Assembly: GCA_019828565.1 (NCBI GenBank)
Contig: JAHDYR010000003.1
Location: forward strand, 372,001 to 436,000
Reading direction: 5' to 3'
From: Carpediemonas membranifera
Lineage: Eukaryota > Fornicata
Length of the DNA: 64,000 bases
Below are positions 49,171 through 60,030 of the stretch, one piece after another (position 1 is the stretch's first letter; each line of letters starts with the position of its first letter). The notes beneath the pieces are model-generated. The model worked only from the letters and a program-made list of their open reading frames with translations, was not told the origin of the DNA and did not search any database. A program made the position numbers and the translations under genes.

Positions 49171-50726
49171 CGTCTGTTTTTTTCAACAGGCGGTCTCTCC
49201 AAGACCTGGCAGACAGGGCACTTGGCGACGTAGTCGTAAACGTCACGGCGAGTAACTGAGACACCGGCTTCCCGCAAACGTTCCATGGTTAACCGTCCGG
49301 AGAGGTGGGCGTTACCGAACAGGTGGGCTTTGCTGATCTCATCAACTGACGCTAGCGAGAATACGCGCGACAGACCGTCGGCTCCCCCGTTGTCTAAACC
49401 GGCCACGTGCTTCAATTCGAAATCTAGGTCTGCAATAGAATCGGCCCATCTACGCACCTTAGCGTTACTCGACCTATACATGTACAAGAGGTTGCGATGG
49501 TCGGTCAGGAGCTCGAATCTCTCCCAGGACAAGAACTTCCTCCACTTCTGAAGGGCTGACACAATCGCAAAGGCTTCCTTCTCGCCGACACTCCATCTGG
49601 ATTGGACGTCTGTGAAGGCTTTGGACATATAACACACGGGGCGACCCTCCTGCAGGAGGACAGCCCCGTACCCCACGTCGGATGCGTCAGTCATCACGAC
49701 ATGAGGTTTGGTCGCGTCGAACATCGCCAAAGAATCTGCCGAGCACAAGGCTTCTTTGATATCCGCTAGGGCAGCCTCTAGCTCTTTCTCTGGCACGGCC
49801 GTACGGTTAGTCGTTGCAGACACGAGTGGTTTGGCGCGGGTCGCGTAGTTCGGTACGAAGTCGCGGAAGTAGTTAAAGAATCCGACTAGACCCTGCATCC
49901 CCTTGACTGTAGGCGACAGCTTCATGTCTTGGATATCGTTGACTCTCTCTGGTGAGATCCTGACTGACCCCTCGGAAATGATCCAGCCGAGGAACTCCAC
50001 CTCGGCCCGACCGAACTGACACTTGTCCCTTCCGAGCTGGAGCTTGTACTCACGGGCGCGCTGGAGGACCTTCCTCAGGTTCTCGATGTATTCCTCTGGC
50101 GTGGCACCCATGACGATCACGTCGTCGATGTAAATGATGCAGGCGGTCCCAAGTAGCCCTCTGAACGCGTTTTCCATCGCTCTAAAGAAAGCACCGGCAT
50201 TGCGAAGCCCAAAGGGCATCCGTGTATATTGGAACTGGCCGAAGGTAGTCCTGAACGCGGTATACTTCCGGCAACGCTCAGTAAGGGCGATCTGGTGGTA
50301 GCCGGCAGACAGATCGAGCGTTGCGAACACTCGCTTACCCGAAAGTTGTGTGATAACTTCGTCAATTCGAGGGATGGGGTAATCAAATGGCTCTGTCATG
50401 GTGTTGACTTCACGAAAGTCGACGACAAAGCGAGTCTTGCCACCCTTCTTGGGTACGATGATAGTTGGGCTGGAATAGGCCGATTGACACGCCTGTATAT
50501 ACCTCTTGGCCAGAAGGGTATCGATGTGTTCCTTGACAACCGGGACCTTTGGGGGCGGAACATAGTAGGGACGTACGTGGACGACTCGATCGCCCTTGAG
50601 GCATAGGTCGTAGGGCTCAAGCTTGCTCGGTTCAGTACGGTCACGGAAGAGGTCTTCGTACTCCTTGAGCAGCTTGATCTGCTGGCTCGCGATACCATCG
50701 GGGGAGGGTAAGAGCCTTAGCTTCAA
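49098..50726 (-). pseudogene. Ty3 copy 1 RT-RNase H-integrase finger
   Basis: It encodes RT with FVVDFREVN, FATLDLSAGYHQIAL and the catalytic YIDD, RNase H with MTDASD and LTDHRN, and the integrase zinc finger ending CPVCQ. It is separated from the upstream Gag-protease frame by single-base homopolymer differences (G5 near 50700 and A4 near 50850) relative to copy 2, where the frame is continuous. It leaves frame at an A7 tract, as in copy 2. Confidence 0.85.
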
Positions 50727-50773
50727 ACTTGCTCGGGACGGGAGGATCGTCAGTTGCTTCGCTCTCCGAGTTG

Positions 50774-52126
50774 CTAGGCTGGGCCATTGAGGGCAGCAGT
50801 CCGATCTCTACCATCTGGCTGTAACCAAAACTGACTTCGTACGCAGTTTTGAGAACGAAAAGCGCGGATCTTCAGCTCGCAGCCACGTGGCGTGAAGGGA
50901 GATGGCCTCAACGTGATCTGCACCGATACGGTGCCTTCAGCTTCTCGTATTCCACCTGCCGTTTGGATGCGTACAGTATCGTGGTTGATCCTGGTAACGG
51001 CTGGCGAGGAGCACAGATCGGGAGATATCGTGGCACAGTCAGCACCAGAGTCTAGTAAGACCTTCACTTCGGCCTTCTCGATGACTCCATTGACTACAGG
51101 CAACGACCCTCCACCTGACGCAGCGGAAAATAAACACTTCGCCCCGTTTACTGGGGACTTAAAACGGCAGAACTTCTCGAGGTGACCCTGCTTCTTGCAA
51201 ACCGGGCATGTGGCACGATCCCGCGGGCACTTGAAGGATGGATGGCCCGTCTCGCCGCAGTTGTAGCACACCAGCTCGCGCTTGCCCTCTCCTCGTTGGT
51301 TCGGGGCTCTTGCGGCTGGCTTATCCTGATGATGAGGCTTGGCGATTGGCTTGGGGGCGGGATGGGTGGGTTCGTGGTGAAGACCGCGATGGGGTTTGCC
51401 CGACTTAGCCTTGGTTGACGACTGCTTGTCGGTCATTCCGATGGAACGCAGCATGGCACGGGATTCCTCGATATCGCGAGCGATATCAATCACCCGCGGC
51501 ATAGCCTGTTCGAGGGAGAAGCCTTCGGTGAGATCCTTAACCTTGTACTGAACGCGCGAATTATCGGGTAGCTTAAAGCAACGCGCGTAGGTGTCGCAGA
51601 GGATCTCAGAGTCTACCCCGGGATCAACAAGGGAGAGGAGGGTTCTGAACCGTCGGTTCACTCGAACCACCTCCTGCGGAGTAAAGGACGAGATGGAGAG
51701 ACGGAACAAGTCGAGACGGGCAGAAAAACGGGACGGTTGCAGTGCTCTACCGAGCCGCTTGAGGACGCGGTCGTCTTTAGCGAGACGCTTGGCCTTGCGT
51801 TTACGCTTGTGCGTCTTTCGGACAGCTGCGGTTAGGATGAGGGACTGCTGGAGGGGTTGCTCGTCGTCTTTAGGCGTTCCGGCTACTAGTGAACCTTCAT
51901 CGTTCACGGGGACAGAGGCCTCAGCCGAGGGGATGGCTTCAGAGGCCTTGGCGAAGAGGTTAAAGCCGAGAGCGTCAGCGTACCGTTGGACTTCGGTGTC
52001 AATCATGTCGGCAACGTCGGCATCACCGCCTTTGGCTCGGTACTCGGACAAATCCTCGGCGAATCGGACTAATGACTCAATGGTCGTCTTCTTTAGCATA
52101 GGCATATTGTTATAGAGCGTCATCAA
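50774..52126 (-). pseudogene. Ty3 copy 1 Gag-protease
   Basis: The same frame as the start of the copy 2 polyprotein: a Gag helical region, a basic linker, two CX2CX4HX4C zinc knuckles (CYNCGETGHPSFKC and CPVCKKQGHLEKFC) and protease LLDSGADCAT. The ATG is 18 nt inside the 5' LTR end. The frame is lost after the protease through the A4 tract near 50850. Confidence 0.88.
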
Positions 52127-52144
52127 AACGTGGAATACTAGTAT

Positions 52145-52268
52145 TGTGGTTCGTTTGACGAACTATGTTTACAGAGGAGAAGACTCGACACAATGGTGTC
52201 GAGGAGAAACTCCTTGACTAACTAATATCATATATAAATCTGTGTAATCTTGGGTGAGACCCATGACA
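52145..52268 (-). repeat. LTR 2, shared by both Ty3 copies
   Basis: Serves as 5' LTR of copy 1 and 3' LTR of copy 2. Followed in element orientation by ATACTAGTAT, a 10-bp palindrome in the primer-binding-site position. Confidence 0.92.
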
Positions 52269-52835
52269 CTGCCCCTCCATGCCTCAATGAGGCATGACCC
52301 CAGACAGCGTGAGCTTTGACGGCTGGCTACTGCCAGTGGGGGTGAATGTTGGCTCTTGGGGGCCGGTCCTGGTGGGTGCCAACCACCGATCGAGCCCCTT
52401 TTTTGCGACCTTGGCGGGGACACAACAAGAAGCACAACGACGTGCAAAATAGCACGGCTTACAATCGCGCGGTACCGCTGGGTTAGAAGGATCCTACCAT
52501 AGGGGTTCTGCCCCTCCTCGGCTTTTCCTCGCCGAAAATCGAAATGTGACGTACCTTAAAATGCTTGGGTGCAGGTTATGGCCATCCAAACACAACGATG
52601 GTGAAACACCGCCCCTTTCCAACTGTTTGCGCCATTAATCAGGTTGGTGCTGAAAATGGCATTTTCAGGCCTCAACGAGGCCTCTACGGCGAGATACGAG
52701 CCTTTTTCTTTGCAGCGTGAATTCACACCACGACTACGCTCAGATAGAGCTACTAAACGACTAAACAACATCAAGACAACAATAAAGAGATCATAACTCC
52801 ATGTTTGAGCGGCTTTCCATTCGGGATTGGGATGT

Positions 52836-53955
52836 TTCATTTTGCACCAATCTTGGTGCAAATGGTGACGGAACATTTGGGGGGAATTGGCGCGGTTGCT
52901 GCAGCTAGTAGCTTCTGAGGAATCTGATGATCCTCGAATGCGTTCTCTGCAGCGCCGTTGTGCAACATTGGGCTCCGACATCCAAAATCTGCGATCGTCA
53001 CGCGTAGCGCCGGGCAACAGGAGGCGCAAGAGGCTTGTGCGCCGTCCCGTGTGTCACTCAGAGCCCGCTTCGTCGGTAGACGAGAGCTCGAACGATGACA
53101 GCGAAGAAGACGAATCACCGACTTCTTCGGACGATGCCCCGGGGAATGACAGCTCCCCAACGCTGCCAGACGGCCAGCCCGAAGCCAACCAGCCTGCTGA
53201 CGTGACTACTACGGTTCGCCAGCTCTCCCACGCCTCAGGAACGGACGTTTCGGACTTGAACCGGCTGGTCCATCGGCTGTTGGGCGAGCACGCCCATTCG
53301 ATTGCTCTAACACTCACTCCGCTTATGAATTCTCTCCGTGAACAGCGGTTCGAGCGTGAGTTCTCCCTCGAAGACGTCGAACGCCAACTTAAGGGTGTTT
53401 CTTGTGCGCGTCGCGTGTTGCTCGATCTTCAGGCCTTCATGAAACTTGCCCAGGCACTACCTGAACTGGACCTGCATCGCGCCGCCACTTGGCACCATGA
53501 GATGGACGCTATCCGACGCAAGCTCCCTGGTAGGGGTGACAAGTCCCTCTGCCACCTCCTGGCCTTAGCCGTCTTCCCGGGAGTCTATGGTTTTGCTTCA
53601 AGAGGCTTGCTACCGGTCCTCTGATATACCGGAGATGGAGAAGCGATTCCGCTTGGTCATGCGGGTATTCAAAGCCCATCCACAGTGGGTACCGGTACTC
53701 ATGACTACGGGCGACGGAGGGCTCCAGTTCACTGATGAGCTCCGTACTTATCGACTGGAACGAGTTGTTGGCAGTCGCAATGGCCCGGGTGGTCGACTCC
53801 TCACGTTGAAATGGGAAGACTACAGGTTTGTGACACGGTCGTACCCGACGCCGGAGTTGCTAGAATTGCCTGAAGTGGTTGCGCACCTTGCTCGTCACGG
53901 GGTTGAACCGCGCAGTACTGGACCTGCCTTCGCTGGTCGGGGCCGCCGACTCTAA
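52836..53955 (+). pseudogene. antisense ORF of Ty3 copy 2, frameshifted
   Basis: Same gene as 46920-48041 but broken by a G6 instead of G5 tract near 52880 and a T4 instead of T3 tract near 53592. The remaining frames (52887-53624 and 53587-53955) match copy 1. Either copy 2 is dead here or the homopolymers were misread. Confidence 0.6.
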
Positions 53956-53998
53956 CAACTAATCAACAATAAATCAGGCGAGATGAGAATAGGAGGGT

Positions 53999-55090
53999 TT
54001 ACAACCCTTCCGACTTGGCCTGAGCAGACGACAAGAAGTCATCCAGAGCAGCAGCGTCTCTAAGGGAGCGGTATGGCTCCCAGGTAGCCTCGGAGTCTTC
54101 AAATCCTTGCCAATGGACAAGGTACTCTCTCTTTGAGACCGAGCCCGTGCCACGCGACTTGGATATCCGGTCGATATACCACTCCTCCACGCCGGCGGCC
54201 GCCACCTGCTTGATCTGTTCCTCTGATAGGGTGCCGGGGACGAACTTTCTGACGCGAGACGCATCGACCCGGATGGGTTCCGCTCCGGGCTGACCTAAGT
54301 CTTTCACCATGTAGGCTACTACAACACCGCTCTGCTTGACAGACGACACTCGTCGCATAGGCCCTCTCCAGCCCGGGGAAAGCTTGTTTGGAGGGCGCGA
54401 GGGATATTTCACGAGCACAAACCGTGACAAGATCTCCGTGCGGGTGGTGGAGGCCTTCGCCAACGCGTCTTCGCGCATGGCCAGGACACGTGCCTTGGCC
54501 AATTGTGTAGCGGCTTCGGCAGCGAGGAGATGCGACGTACGAGCTGCTGCCGTGCTGTTCTCGGTAACGTATAACTTCTCCGGCACCGCCATGTTGCTCC
54601 CGAACAGTATCTCGGCGGGGGAAAGGCGTGTTGGTTGTCTTGGCATGGAATTGACAATAAACTGCGCAACCGGTAAATGCTGACGCCAATTGCCGTTTCT
54701 GAGCTCAAACTTCCTTGCCTTGAGCACTCTCTCGACCATCTGGTTAGCTCTCTCAACCATTCCGTTGGACTGAGGGTGATGCGCGGTGGTAACGTGTGTC
54801 TCGAATCCCATGTCCTGTGCCAGCTTCTTCATGAGAGCATTATTGAACTCGGGACCTCCGTCAGACTGCAACACTCGTGGGCAACCGTAACGCAGCACCC
54901 ATGTGTTGACGAAGGCATCCACGGCATCGCGTGCGGTGGTAGACTTGACGGGGGCTAGCTCCGTCCACCTGGGACACATGTCTATCATGACTTGGACGTA
55001 TTTGTAGCCGTCACGCTCCGGGAGCGGACCTAGAGTATCGATTGCCACCCGCTGGAACGGTGCATCCACAGCCGTGTGTAGACCGTCTGT
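53999..55090 (-). CDS. Ty3 copy 2 integrase core and chromodomain
   Basis: Intact integrase core (IDTLGPLP, LQSDGGPEF, NGMVERAN) and a complete C-terminal chromodomain (YLVHWQGFEDSEATWEPYRS followed by a short helix), a module that targets integration to marked chromatin. It is in the +1 frame relative to the upstream Gag-Pol frame; the change of frame is at the A7 tract near 55092-55098. The frame itself is open further 5' (to 55177), but that part overlaps the end of the upstream frame. Confidence 0.88.
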   Translation of the reverse strand, partial: TDGLHTAVDAPFQRVAIDTLGPLPERDGYKYVQVMIDMCPRWTELAPVKSTTARDAVDAFVNTWVLRYGCPRVLQSDGGPEFNNALMKKLAQDMGFETHVTTAHHPQSNGMVERANQMVERVLKARKFELRNGNWRQHLPVAQFIVNSMPRQPTRLSPAEILFGSNMAVPEKLYVTENSTAAARTSHLLAAEAATQLAKARVLAMREDALAKASTTRTEILSRFVLVKYPSRPPNKLSPGWRGPMRRVSSVKQSGVVVAYMVKDLGQPGAEPIRVDASRVRKFVPGTLSEEQIKQVAAAGVEEWYIDRISKSRGTGSVSKREYLVHWQGFEDSEATWEPYRSLRDAAALDDFLSSAQAKSEGL

Positions 55091-58037
55091 TTTTTTCAAC
55101 AGGCGGTCTCTCCAAGACCTGGCAGACAGGGCACTTGGCGACGTAGTCGTAAACGTCACGGCGAGTAACTGAGACACCGGCTTCCCGCAAACGTTCCATG
55201 GTTAACCGTCCGGAGAGGTGGGCGTTACCGAACAGGTGGGCTTTGCTGATCTCATCAACTGACGCTAGCGAGAATACGCGCGACAGACCGTCGGCTCCCC
55301 CGTTGTCTAAACCGGCCACGTGCTTCAATTCGAAATCTAGGTCTGCAATAGAATCGGCCCATCTACGCACCTTAGCGTTACTCGACCTATACATGTACAA
55401 GAGGTTGCGATGGTCGGTCAGGAGCTCGAATCTCTCCCAGGACAAGAACTTCCTCCACTTCTGAAGGGCTGACACAATCGCAAAGGCTTCCTTCTCGCCG
55501 ACACTCCATCTGGATTGGACGTCTGTGAAGGCTTTGGACATATAACACACGGGGCGACCCTCCTGCAGGAGGACAGCCCCGTACCCCACGTCGGATGCGT
55601 CAGTCATCACGACATGAGGTTTGGTCGCGTCGAACATCGCCAAAGAATCTGCCGAGCACAAGGCTTCTTTGATATCCGCTAGGGCAGCCTCTAGCTCTTT
55701 CTCTGGCACGGCCGTACGGTTAGTCGTTGCAGACACGAGTGGTTTGGCGCGGGTCGCGTAGTTCGGTACGAAGTCGCGGAAGTAGTTAAAGAATCCGACT
55801 AGACCCTGCATCCCCTTGACTGTAGGCGACAGCTTCATGTCTTGGATATCGTTGACTCTCTCTGGTGAGATCCTGACTGACCCCTCGGAAATGATCCAGC
55901 CGAGGAACTCCACCTCGGCCCGACCGAACTGACACTTGTCCCTTCCGAGCTGGAGCTTGTACTCACGGGCGCGCTGGAGGACCTTCCTCAGGTTCTCGAT
56001 GTATTCCTCTGGCGTGGCACCCATGACGATCACGTCGTCGATGTAAATGATGCAGGCGGTCCCAAGTAGCCCTCTGAACGCGTTTTCCATCGCTCTAAAG
56101 AAAGCACCGGCATTGCGAAGCCCAAAGGGCATCCGTGTATATTGGAACTGGCCGAAGGTAGTCCTGAACGCGGTATACTTCCGGCAACGCTCAGTAAGGG
56201 CGATCTGGTGGTAGCCGGCAGACAGATCGAGCGTTGCGAACACTCGCTTACCCGAAAGTTGTGTGATAACTTCGTCAATTCGAGGGATGGGGTAATCAAA
56301 TGGCTCTGTCATGGTGTTGACTTCACGAAAGTCGACGACAAAGCGAGTCTTGCCACCCTTCTTGGGTACGATGATAGTTGGGCTGGAATAGGCCGATTGA
56401 CACGCCTGTATATACCTCTTGGCCAGAAGGGTATCGATGTGTTCCTTGACAACCGGGACCTTTGGGGGCGGAACATAGTAGGGACGTACGTGGACGACTC
56501 GATCGCCCTTGAGGCATAGGTCGTAGGGCTCAAGCTTGCTCGGTTCAGTACGGTCACGGAAGAGGTCTTCGTACTCCTTGAGCAGCTTGATCTGCTGGCT
56601 CGCGATACCATCGGGGAGGGTAAGAGCCTTAGCTTCAAACTTGCTCGGGACGGGAGGATCGTCAGTTGCTTCGCTCTCCGAGTTGCTAGGCTGGGCCATT
56701 GAGGGCAGCAGTCCGATCTCTACCATCTGGCTGTAACCAAAACTGACTTCGTACGCAGTTTTGAGAACGAAAGCGCGGATCTTCAGCTCGCAGCCACGTG
56801 GCGTGAAGGGAGATGGCCTCAACGTGATCTGCACCGATACGGTGCCTTCAGCTTCTCGTATTCCACCTGCCGTTTGGATGCGTACAGTATCGTGGTTGAT
56901 CCTGGTAACGGCTGGCGAGGAGCACAGATCGGGAGATATCGTGGCACAGTCAGCACCAGAGTCTAGTAAGACCTTCACTTCGGCCTTCTCGATGACTCCA
57001 TTGACTACAGGCAACGACCCTCCACCTGACGCAGCGGAAAATAAACACTTCGCCCCGTTTACTGGGGACTTAAAACGGCAGAACTTCTCGAGGTGACCCT
57101 GCTTCTTGCAAACCGGGCATGTGGCACGATCCCGCGGGCACTTGAAGGATGGATGGCCCGTCTCGCCGCAGTTGTAGCACACCAGCTCGCGCTTGCCCTC
57201 TCCTCGTTGGTTCGGGGCTCTTGCGGCTGGCTTATCCTGATGATGAGGCTTGGCGATTGGCTTGGGGGCGGGATGGGTGGGTTCGTGGTGAAGACCGCGA
57301 TGGGGTTTGCCCGACTTAGCCTTGGTTGACGACTGCTTGTCGGTCATTCCGATGGAACGCAGCATGGCACGGGATTCCTCGATATCGCGAGCGATATCAA
57401 TCACCCGCGGCATAGCCTGTTCGAGGGAGAAGCCTTCGGTGAGATCCTTAACCTTGTACTGAACGCGCGAATTATCGGGTAGCTTAAAGCAACGCGCGTA
57501 GGTGTCGCAGAGGATCTCAGAGTCTACCCCGGGATCAACAAGGGAGAGGAGGGTTCTGAACCGTCGGTTCACTCGAACCACCTCCTGCGGAGTAAAGGAC
57601 GAGATGGAGAGACGGAACAAGTCGAGACGGGCAGAAAAACGGGACGGTTGCAGTGCTCTACCGAGCCGCTTGAGGACGCGGTCGTCTTTAGCGAGACGCT
57701 TGGCCTTGCGTTTACGCTTGTGCGTCTTTCGGACAGCTGCGGTTAGGATGAGGGACTGCTGGAGGGGTTGCTCGTCGTCTTTAGGCGTTCCGGCTACTAG
57801 TGAACCTTCATCGTTCACGGGGACAGAGGCCTCAGCCGAGGGGATGGCTTCAGAGGCCTTGGCGAAGAGGTTAAAGCCGAGAGCGTCAGCGTACCGTTGG
57901 ACTTCGGTGTCAATCATGTCGGCAACGTCGGCATCACCGCCTTTGGCTCGGTACTCGGACAAATCCTCGGCGAATCGGACTAATGACTCAATGGTCGTCT
58001 TCTTTAGCATAGGCATATTGTTATAGAGCGTCATCAA
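55011..58037 (-). CDS. Ty3 copy 2 Gag-protease-RT-RNase H-integrase finger
   Basis: 1,008 residues, continuous. Gag (1-~270), two zinc knuckles (CYNCGETGHPSFKC, CPVCKKQGHLEKFC), protease (LLDSGADCAT), RT (FVVDFREVN, LDLSAGYHQIAL, YIDDVIV), RNase H (MTDASDVGYGAV, EKEAFAIV, LLTDHRN) and the integrase His/Cys finger (CPVCQ). After GTT-GAA-AAA-AAC the frame runs ~20 codons and stops; the integrase core is in the +1 frame. The ATG lies 18 nt inside the LTR. Confidence 0.93.
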   Translation of the reverse strand: MMTLYNNMPMLKKTTIESLVRFAEDLSEYRAKGGDADVADMIDTEVQRYADALGFNLFAKASEAIPSAEASVPVNDEGSLVAGTPKDDEQPLQQSLILTAAVRKTHKRKRKAKRLAKDDRVLKRLGRALQPSRFSARLDLFRLSISSFTPQEVVRVNRRFRTLLSLVDPGVDSEILCDTYARCFKLPDNSRVQYKVKDLTEGFSLEQAMPRVIDIARDIEESRAMLRSIGMTDKQSSTKAKSGKPHRGLHHEPTHPAPKPIAKPHHQDKPAARAPNQRGEGKRELVCYNCGETGHPSFKCPRDRATCPVCKKQGHLEKFCRFKSPVNGAKCLFSAASGGGSLPVVNGVIEKAEVKVLLDSGADCATISPDLCSSPAVTRINHDTVRIQTAGGIREAEGTVSVQITLRPSPFTPRGCELKIRAFVLKTAYEVSFGYSQMVEIGLLPSMAQPSNSESEATDDPPVPSKFEAKALTLPDGIASQQIKLLKEYEDLFRDRTEPSKLEPYDLCLKGDRVVHVRPYYVPPPKVPVVKEHIDTLLAKRYIQACQSAYSSPTIIVPKKGGKTRFVVDFREVNTMTEPFDYPIPRIDEVITQLSGKRVFATLDLSAGYHQIALTERCRKYTAFRTTFGQFQYTRMPFGLRNAGAFFRAMENAFRGLLGTACIIYIDDVIVMGATPEEYIENLRKVLQRAREYKLQLGRDKCQFGRAEVEFLGWIISEGSVRISPERVNDIQDMKLSPTVKGMQGLVGFFNYFRDFVPNYATRAKPLVSATTNRTAVPEKELEAALADIKEALCSADSLAMFDATKPHVVMTDASDVGYGAVLLQEGRPVCYMSKAFTDVQSRWSVGEKEAFAIVSALQKWRKFLSWERFELLTDHRNLLYMYRSSNAKVRRWADSIADLDFELKHVAGLDNGGADGLSRVFSLASVDEISKAHLFGNAHLSGRLTMERLREAGVSVTRRDVYDYVAKCPVCQVLERPPVEKNRRSTHGCGCTVPAGGNRYSRSAPGA

Positions 58038-58055
58038 AACGTGGAATACTAGTAT

Positions 58056-58179
58056 TGTGGTTCGTTTGACGAACTATGTTTACAGAGGAGAAGACTCGAC
58101 ACAATGGTGTCGAGGAGAAACTCCTTGACTAACTAATATCATATATAAATCTGTGTAATCTTGGGTGAGACCCATGACA
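58056..58179 (-). repeat. LTR 3 of Ty3 tandem (5' LTR of copy 2)
   Basis: 124 bp, TG...CA ends, followed on the plus strand by the CACC target duplication (58180-58183). Confidence 0.92.
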
Positions 58180-58183
58180 CACC

Positions 58184-58540
58184 GAGCGCTCACTACTGGG
58201 ACCTACAAGGCGGAGGACTTTATGCCTGTGTTACACAAGACGCTCAGCCTCATCGCCGGACAGCACAAGGTGCTTGTCCTAGACAACGCCAGGAGTCACC
58301 GAACAACAGATACCACACTGTATGAGCGGCTGTCTGACCTACGGTGTCGGATTTATCTTCCTTCCAGGTTATGCTCCGCATCTCAACCCTATTGAGCTTG
58401 TCTTCGGTGCGATCAAGCGGAAACTGGCCGCCATCAAGCCACCTGGCGAGAATCATGCGGAGTATATCATCCGGTTGTTCGATCAGCTCCACAAGTTCTT
58501 CGATGTGCCTGGAGCGTACCGCCACTGTGGCTTCTTCTAA
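58184..58540 (+). pseudogene. mariner A transposase, 3' part with frameshift
   Basis: Resumes in frame after the Ty3 array and carries the second catalytic Asp (VLVLDNARSH). A frameshift around 58325-58350 separates it from the third residue, in FLPGYAPHLNPIELVF. The spacing is consistent with a DD34E enzyme. Together with 45578-46232 it makes a full-length IS630/Tc1/mariner-type transposase, disabled by both insertion and frameshift. It ends 73 bp from the convergent accessory gene stop. Confidence 0.85.
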
Positions 58541-58907
58541 ATGTGCATTTTGTGTCAGCAAGCAACGGGTTCAGCTATGGCGAACTAAAGCTCATTGAAA
58601 CATAGGAGAACATTTAATTGGCAAACATGCTGTCGTCGAGCCCTTCTGAAGGCTGAGAATGATCCGCGGTGTCCGGCGGGCGGAAGGCCTCGGCGAGAAG
58701 AGAGTAGATTGCAGGAAGGCGATCAACTGGAACGGGAATTGGCAGGTACTGGGCATGACTGCCGGTCGTAGAAGAGTCCACGCTGATTTGCGAGCTTGAC
58801 TGGTGACCGGACGACGAGTAACGTGGCGTCGCTGGAGTACAGAGGCCAATTGGCGGCTCTGTGAGCACAGCAGTTCCTATCTAAGTGTTAAAAAGTTTGT
58901 GAAGTTA

Positions 58908-58970
58908 TTGCTAAATTCAGGGAAAATCGACCACTGTTCAGATTTTTATGAGCTGAATTAAGTAAAAACA
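58908..58970 (+). repeat. mariner B left TIR (imperfect)
   Basis: Starts TTGCTAAATTCAGGGAAAAT after TA; shares AAATCGACCAC and CTGAATTAAG with the inverse of 60802-60864. Confidence 0.7.
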
Positions 58971-59046
58971 GATGAATTTTTAGCTAAAATCAACCGTTTT
59001 AAGCGCTTAATTCGGTTGATTTTCGCTCAAAAGTCAGCTTTGCGCA

Positions 59047-60021
59047 ATGTATTCTGAAGACCTAAGGTGGCGCTGTGTGTTTCTAGCCACCATATATGGA
59101 TGGTCCTTTCGAGAAATAGCCTTAGTTATGCACATTCAGAGCCATACAACTATCAGCCAATGGGTTTCACGAGCTGAAAAGACAGGAAGTGTTCGTCATA
59201 CTGACAGAGACAAGCGAAAGCCTCAAGTACCGATGGAAGTCATTGTTTACCTTACAGAGCTGATTAGATCAGATCCCTGTTTCTATTTGGACGAGCTTCG
59301 AGATAAGATCGTTCACAAGTTCAACCGAAAGATCTCCACCGCCACAGTGTGGCGCATACTACGCTTCAGCTTGAACATGACACGGAAGAGCCTCGAAAGA
59401 CGAGCCACACAAGCAACAAGCATGCAGTTTGCCCGGTTTAGTGCCGAGCTCAACGCCGTTTACCACTGTCAGGATCAGCTTATATTTGCTGACGAGACGG
59501 CAAAAGACCTTCGTGCTGGGATTAGGCTTCGCGGCTGGGCCACTGTTGGCCAGAGATGCAAAGTCACTCTGCCTTTCTCCCGCGGCCAGAGGTATAGTGT
59601 GTGCGCATGGCTGGGTCATGACGGCATACTAGGGCATACAATAACGCCAGGGACATTCGACAGGCAGCTATTCTACGACTCCTTTATCGCCAATGTGTAT
59701 TACAAAATGAATCCATGGCCTGGGCCACGGTCGATCTTAATGCTCGACAACGCCTCAATTCACCACTTTCCTCAGTTGCAGCAATGTATCGACAACATTG
59801 GCGCCAAGATGATCTTTCTGCCCCCATACAGTCCGCACCTTAATCCCATAGAGGTCATGTTCTCCATCATCAAGTCTCGCATACAGAGAGATCAAGCTGC
59901 TTTTGCTCAAGCTCCAGCATCCACACTGAGCAGGCTCTTCGCTGAAGTGACCAACAGTCAATCACACCTCTTCAGCTCCCATGGCTACCACGACGGGCAG
60001 CTGGACATACACTTCAGATAA
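59047..60021 (+). CDS. mariner B DD34E transposase, intact
   Basis: 324 residues. The N-terminal helix-turn-helix pair (WSFREIALVMHIQSHTTISQ, then ISTATVWRILRF) binds the TIRs in relatives. The DDE core has LIFADETAKD, SILMLDNASIHHF and SPHLNPIEVMFSIIKSRIQ; 34 residues separate the second Asp and the Glu. It is of the IS630/Tc1/mariner superfamily, which cuts at TA by a cut-and-paste mechanism. It is homologous in layout to the mariner A transposase but clearly divergent in sequence. Length (~325) is normal. Confidence 0.93.
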   Translation: MYSEDLRWRCVFLATIYGWSFREIALVMHIQSHTTISQWVSRAEKTGSVRHTDRDKRKPQVPMEVIVYLTELIRSDPCFYLDELRDKIVHKFNRKISTATVWRILRFSLNMTRKSLERRATQATSMQFARFSAELNAVYHCQDQLIFADETAKDLRAGIRLRGWATVGQRCKVTLPFSRGQRYSVCAWLGHDGILGHTITPGTFDRQLFYDSFIANVYYKMNPWPGPRSILMLDNASIHHFPQLQQCIDNIGAKMIFLPPYSPHLNPIEVMFSIIKSRIQRDQAAFAQAPASTLSRLFAEVTNSQSHLFSSHGYHDGQLDIHFR

Positions 60022-60030
60022 ACGCTTTAT

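Larger units (their letters stand above)
46233..58179 (-). mobile_element. tandem pair of Ty3-type retrotransposons sharing a middle LTR
   Basis: Three 124-bp LTRs with TG...CA ends (46233-46356, 52145-52268, 58056-58179) enclose two near-identical ~5.8-kb interiors. The whole array is flanked by a single 4-bp duplication CACC. In element orientation a polypurine tract (GGAGGGGCAG) abuts each downstream LTR. Each interior has Gag-protease-RT-RNase H-integrase on the minus strand and an unexplained ~370-codon gene on the opposite strand near the 3' LTR. The differences I noticed between copies are five homopolymer-length changes. Confidence 0.92.

Noticed and set aside
55088-55098. -1 ribosomal frameshift at A-AAA-AAC
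   Set aside because: The heptamer is in the right phase for a -1 shift, but the integrase core is in the +1 frame, so -1 slippage does not reach it.
46233-58179. Three spaced identical repeats as a CRISPR-like array
   Set aside because: Repeats are 124 bp, ~5.8 kb apart, with TG...CA ends and retrotransposon genes between them: they are LTRs.
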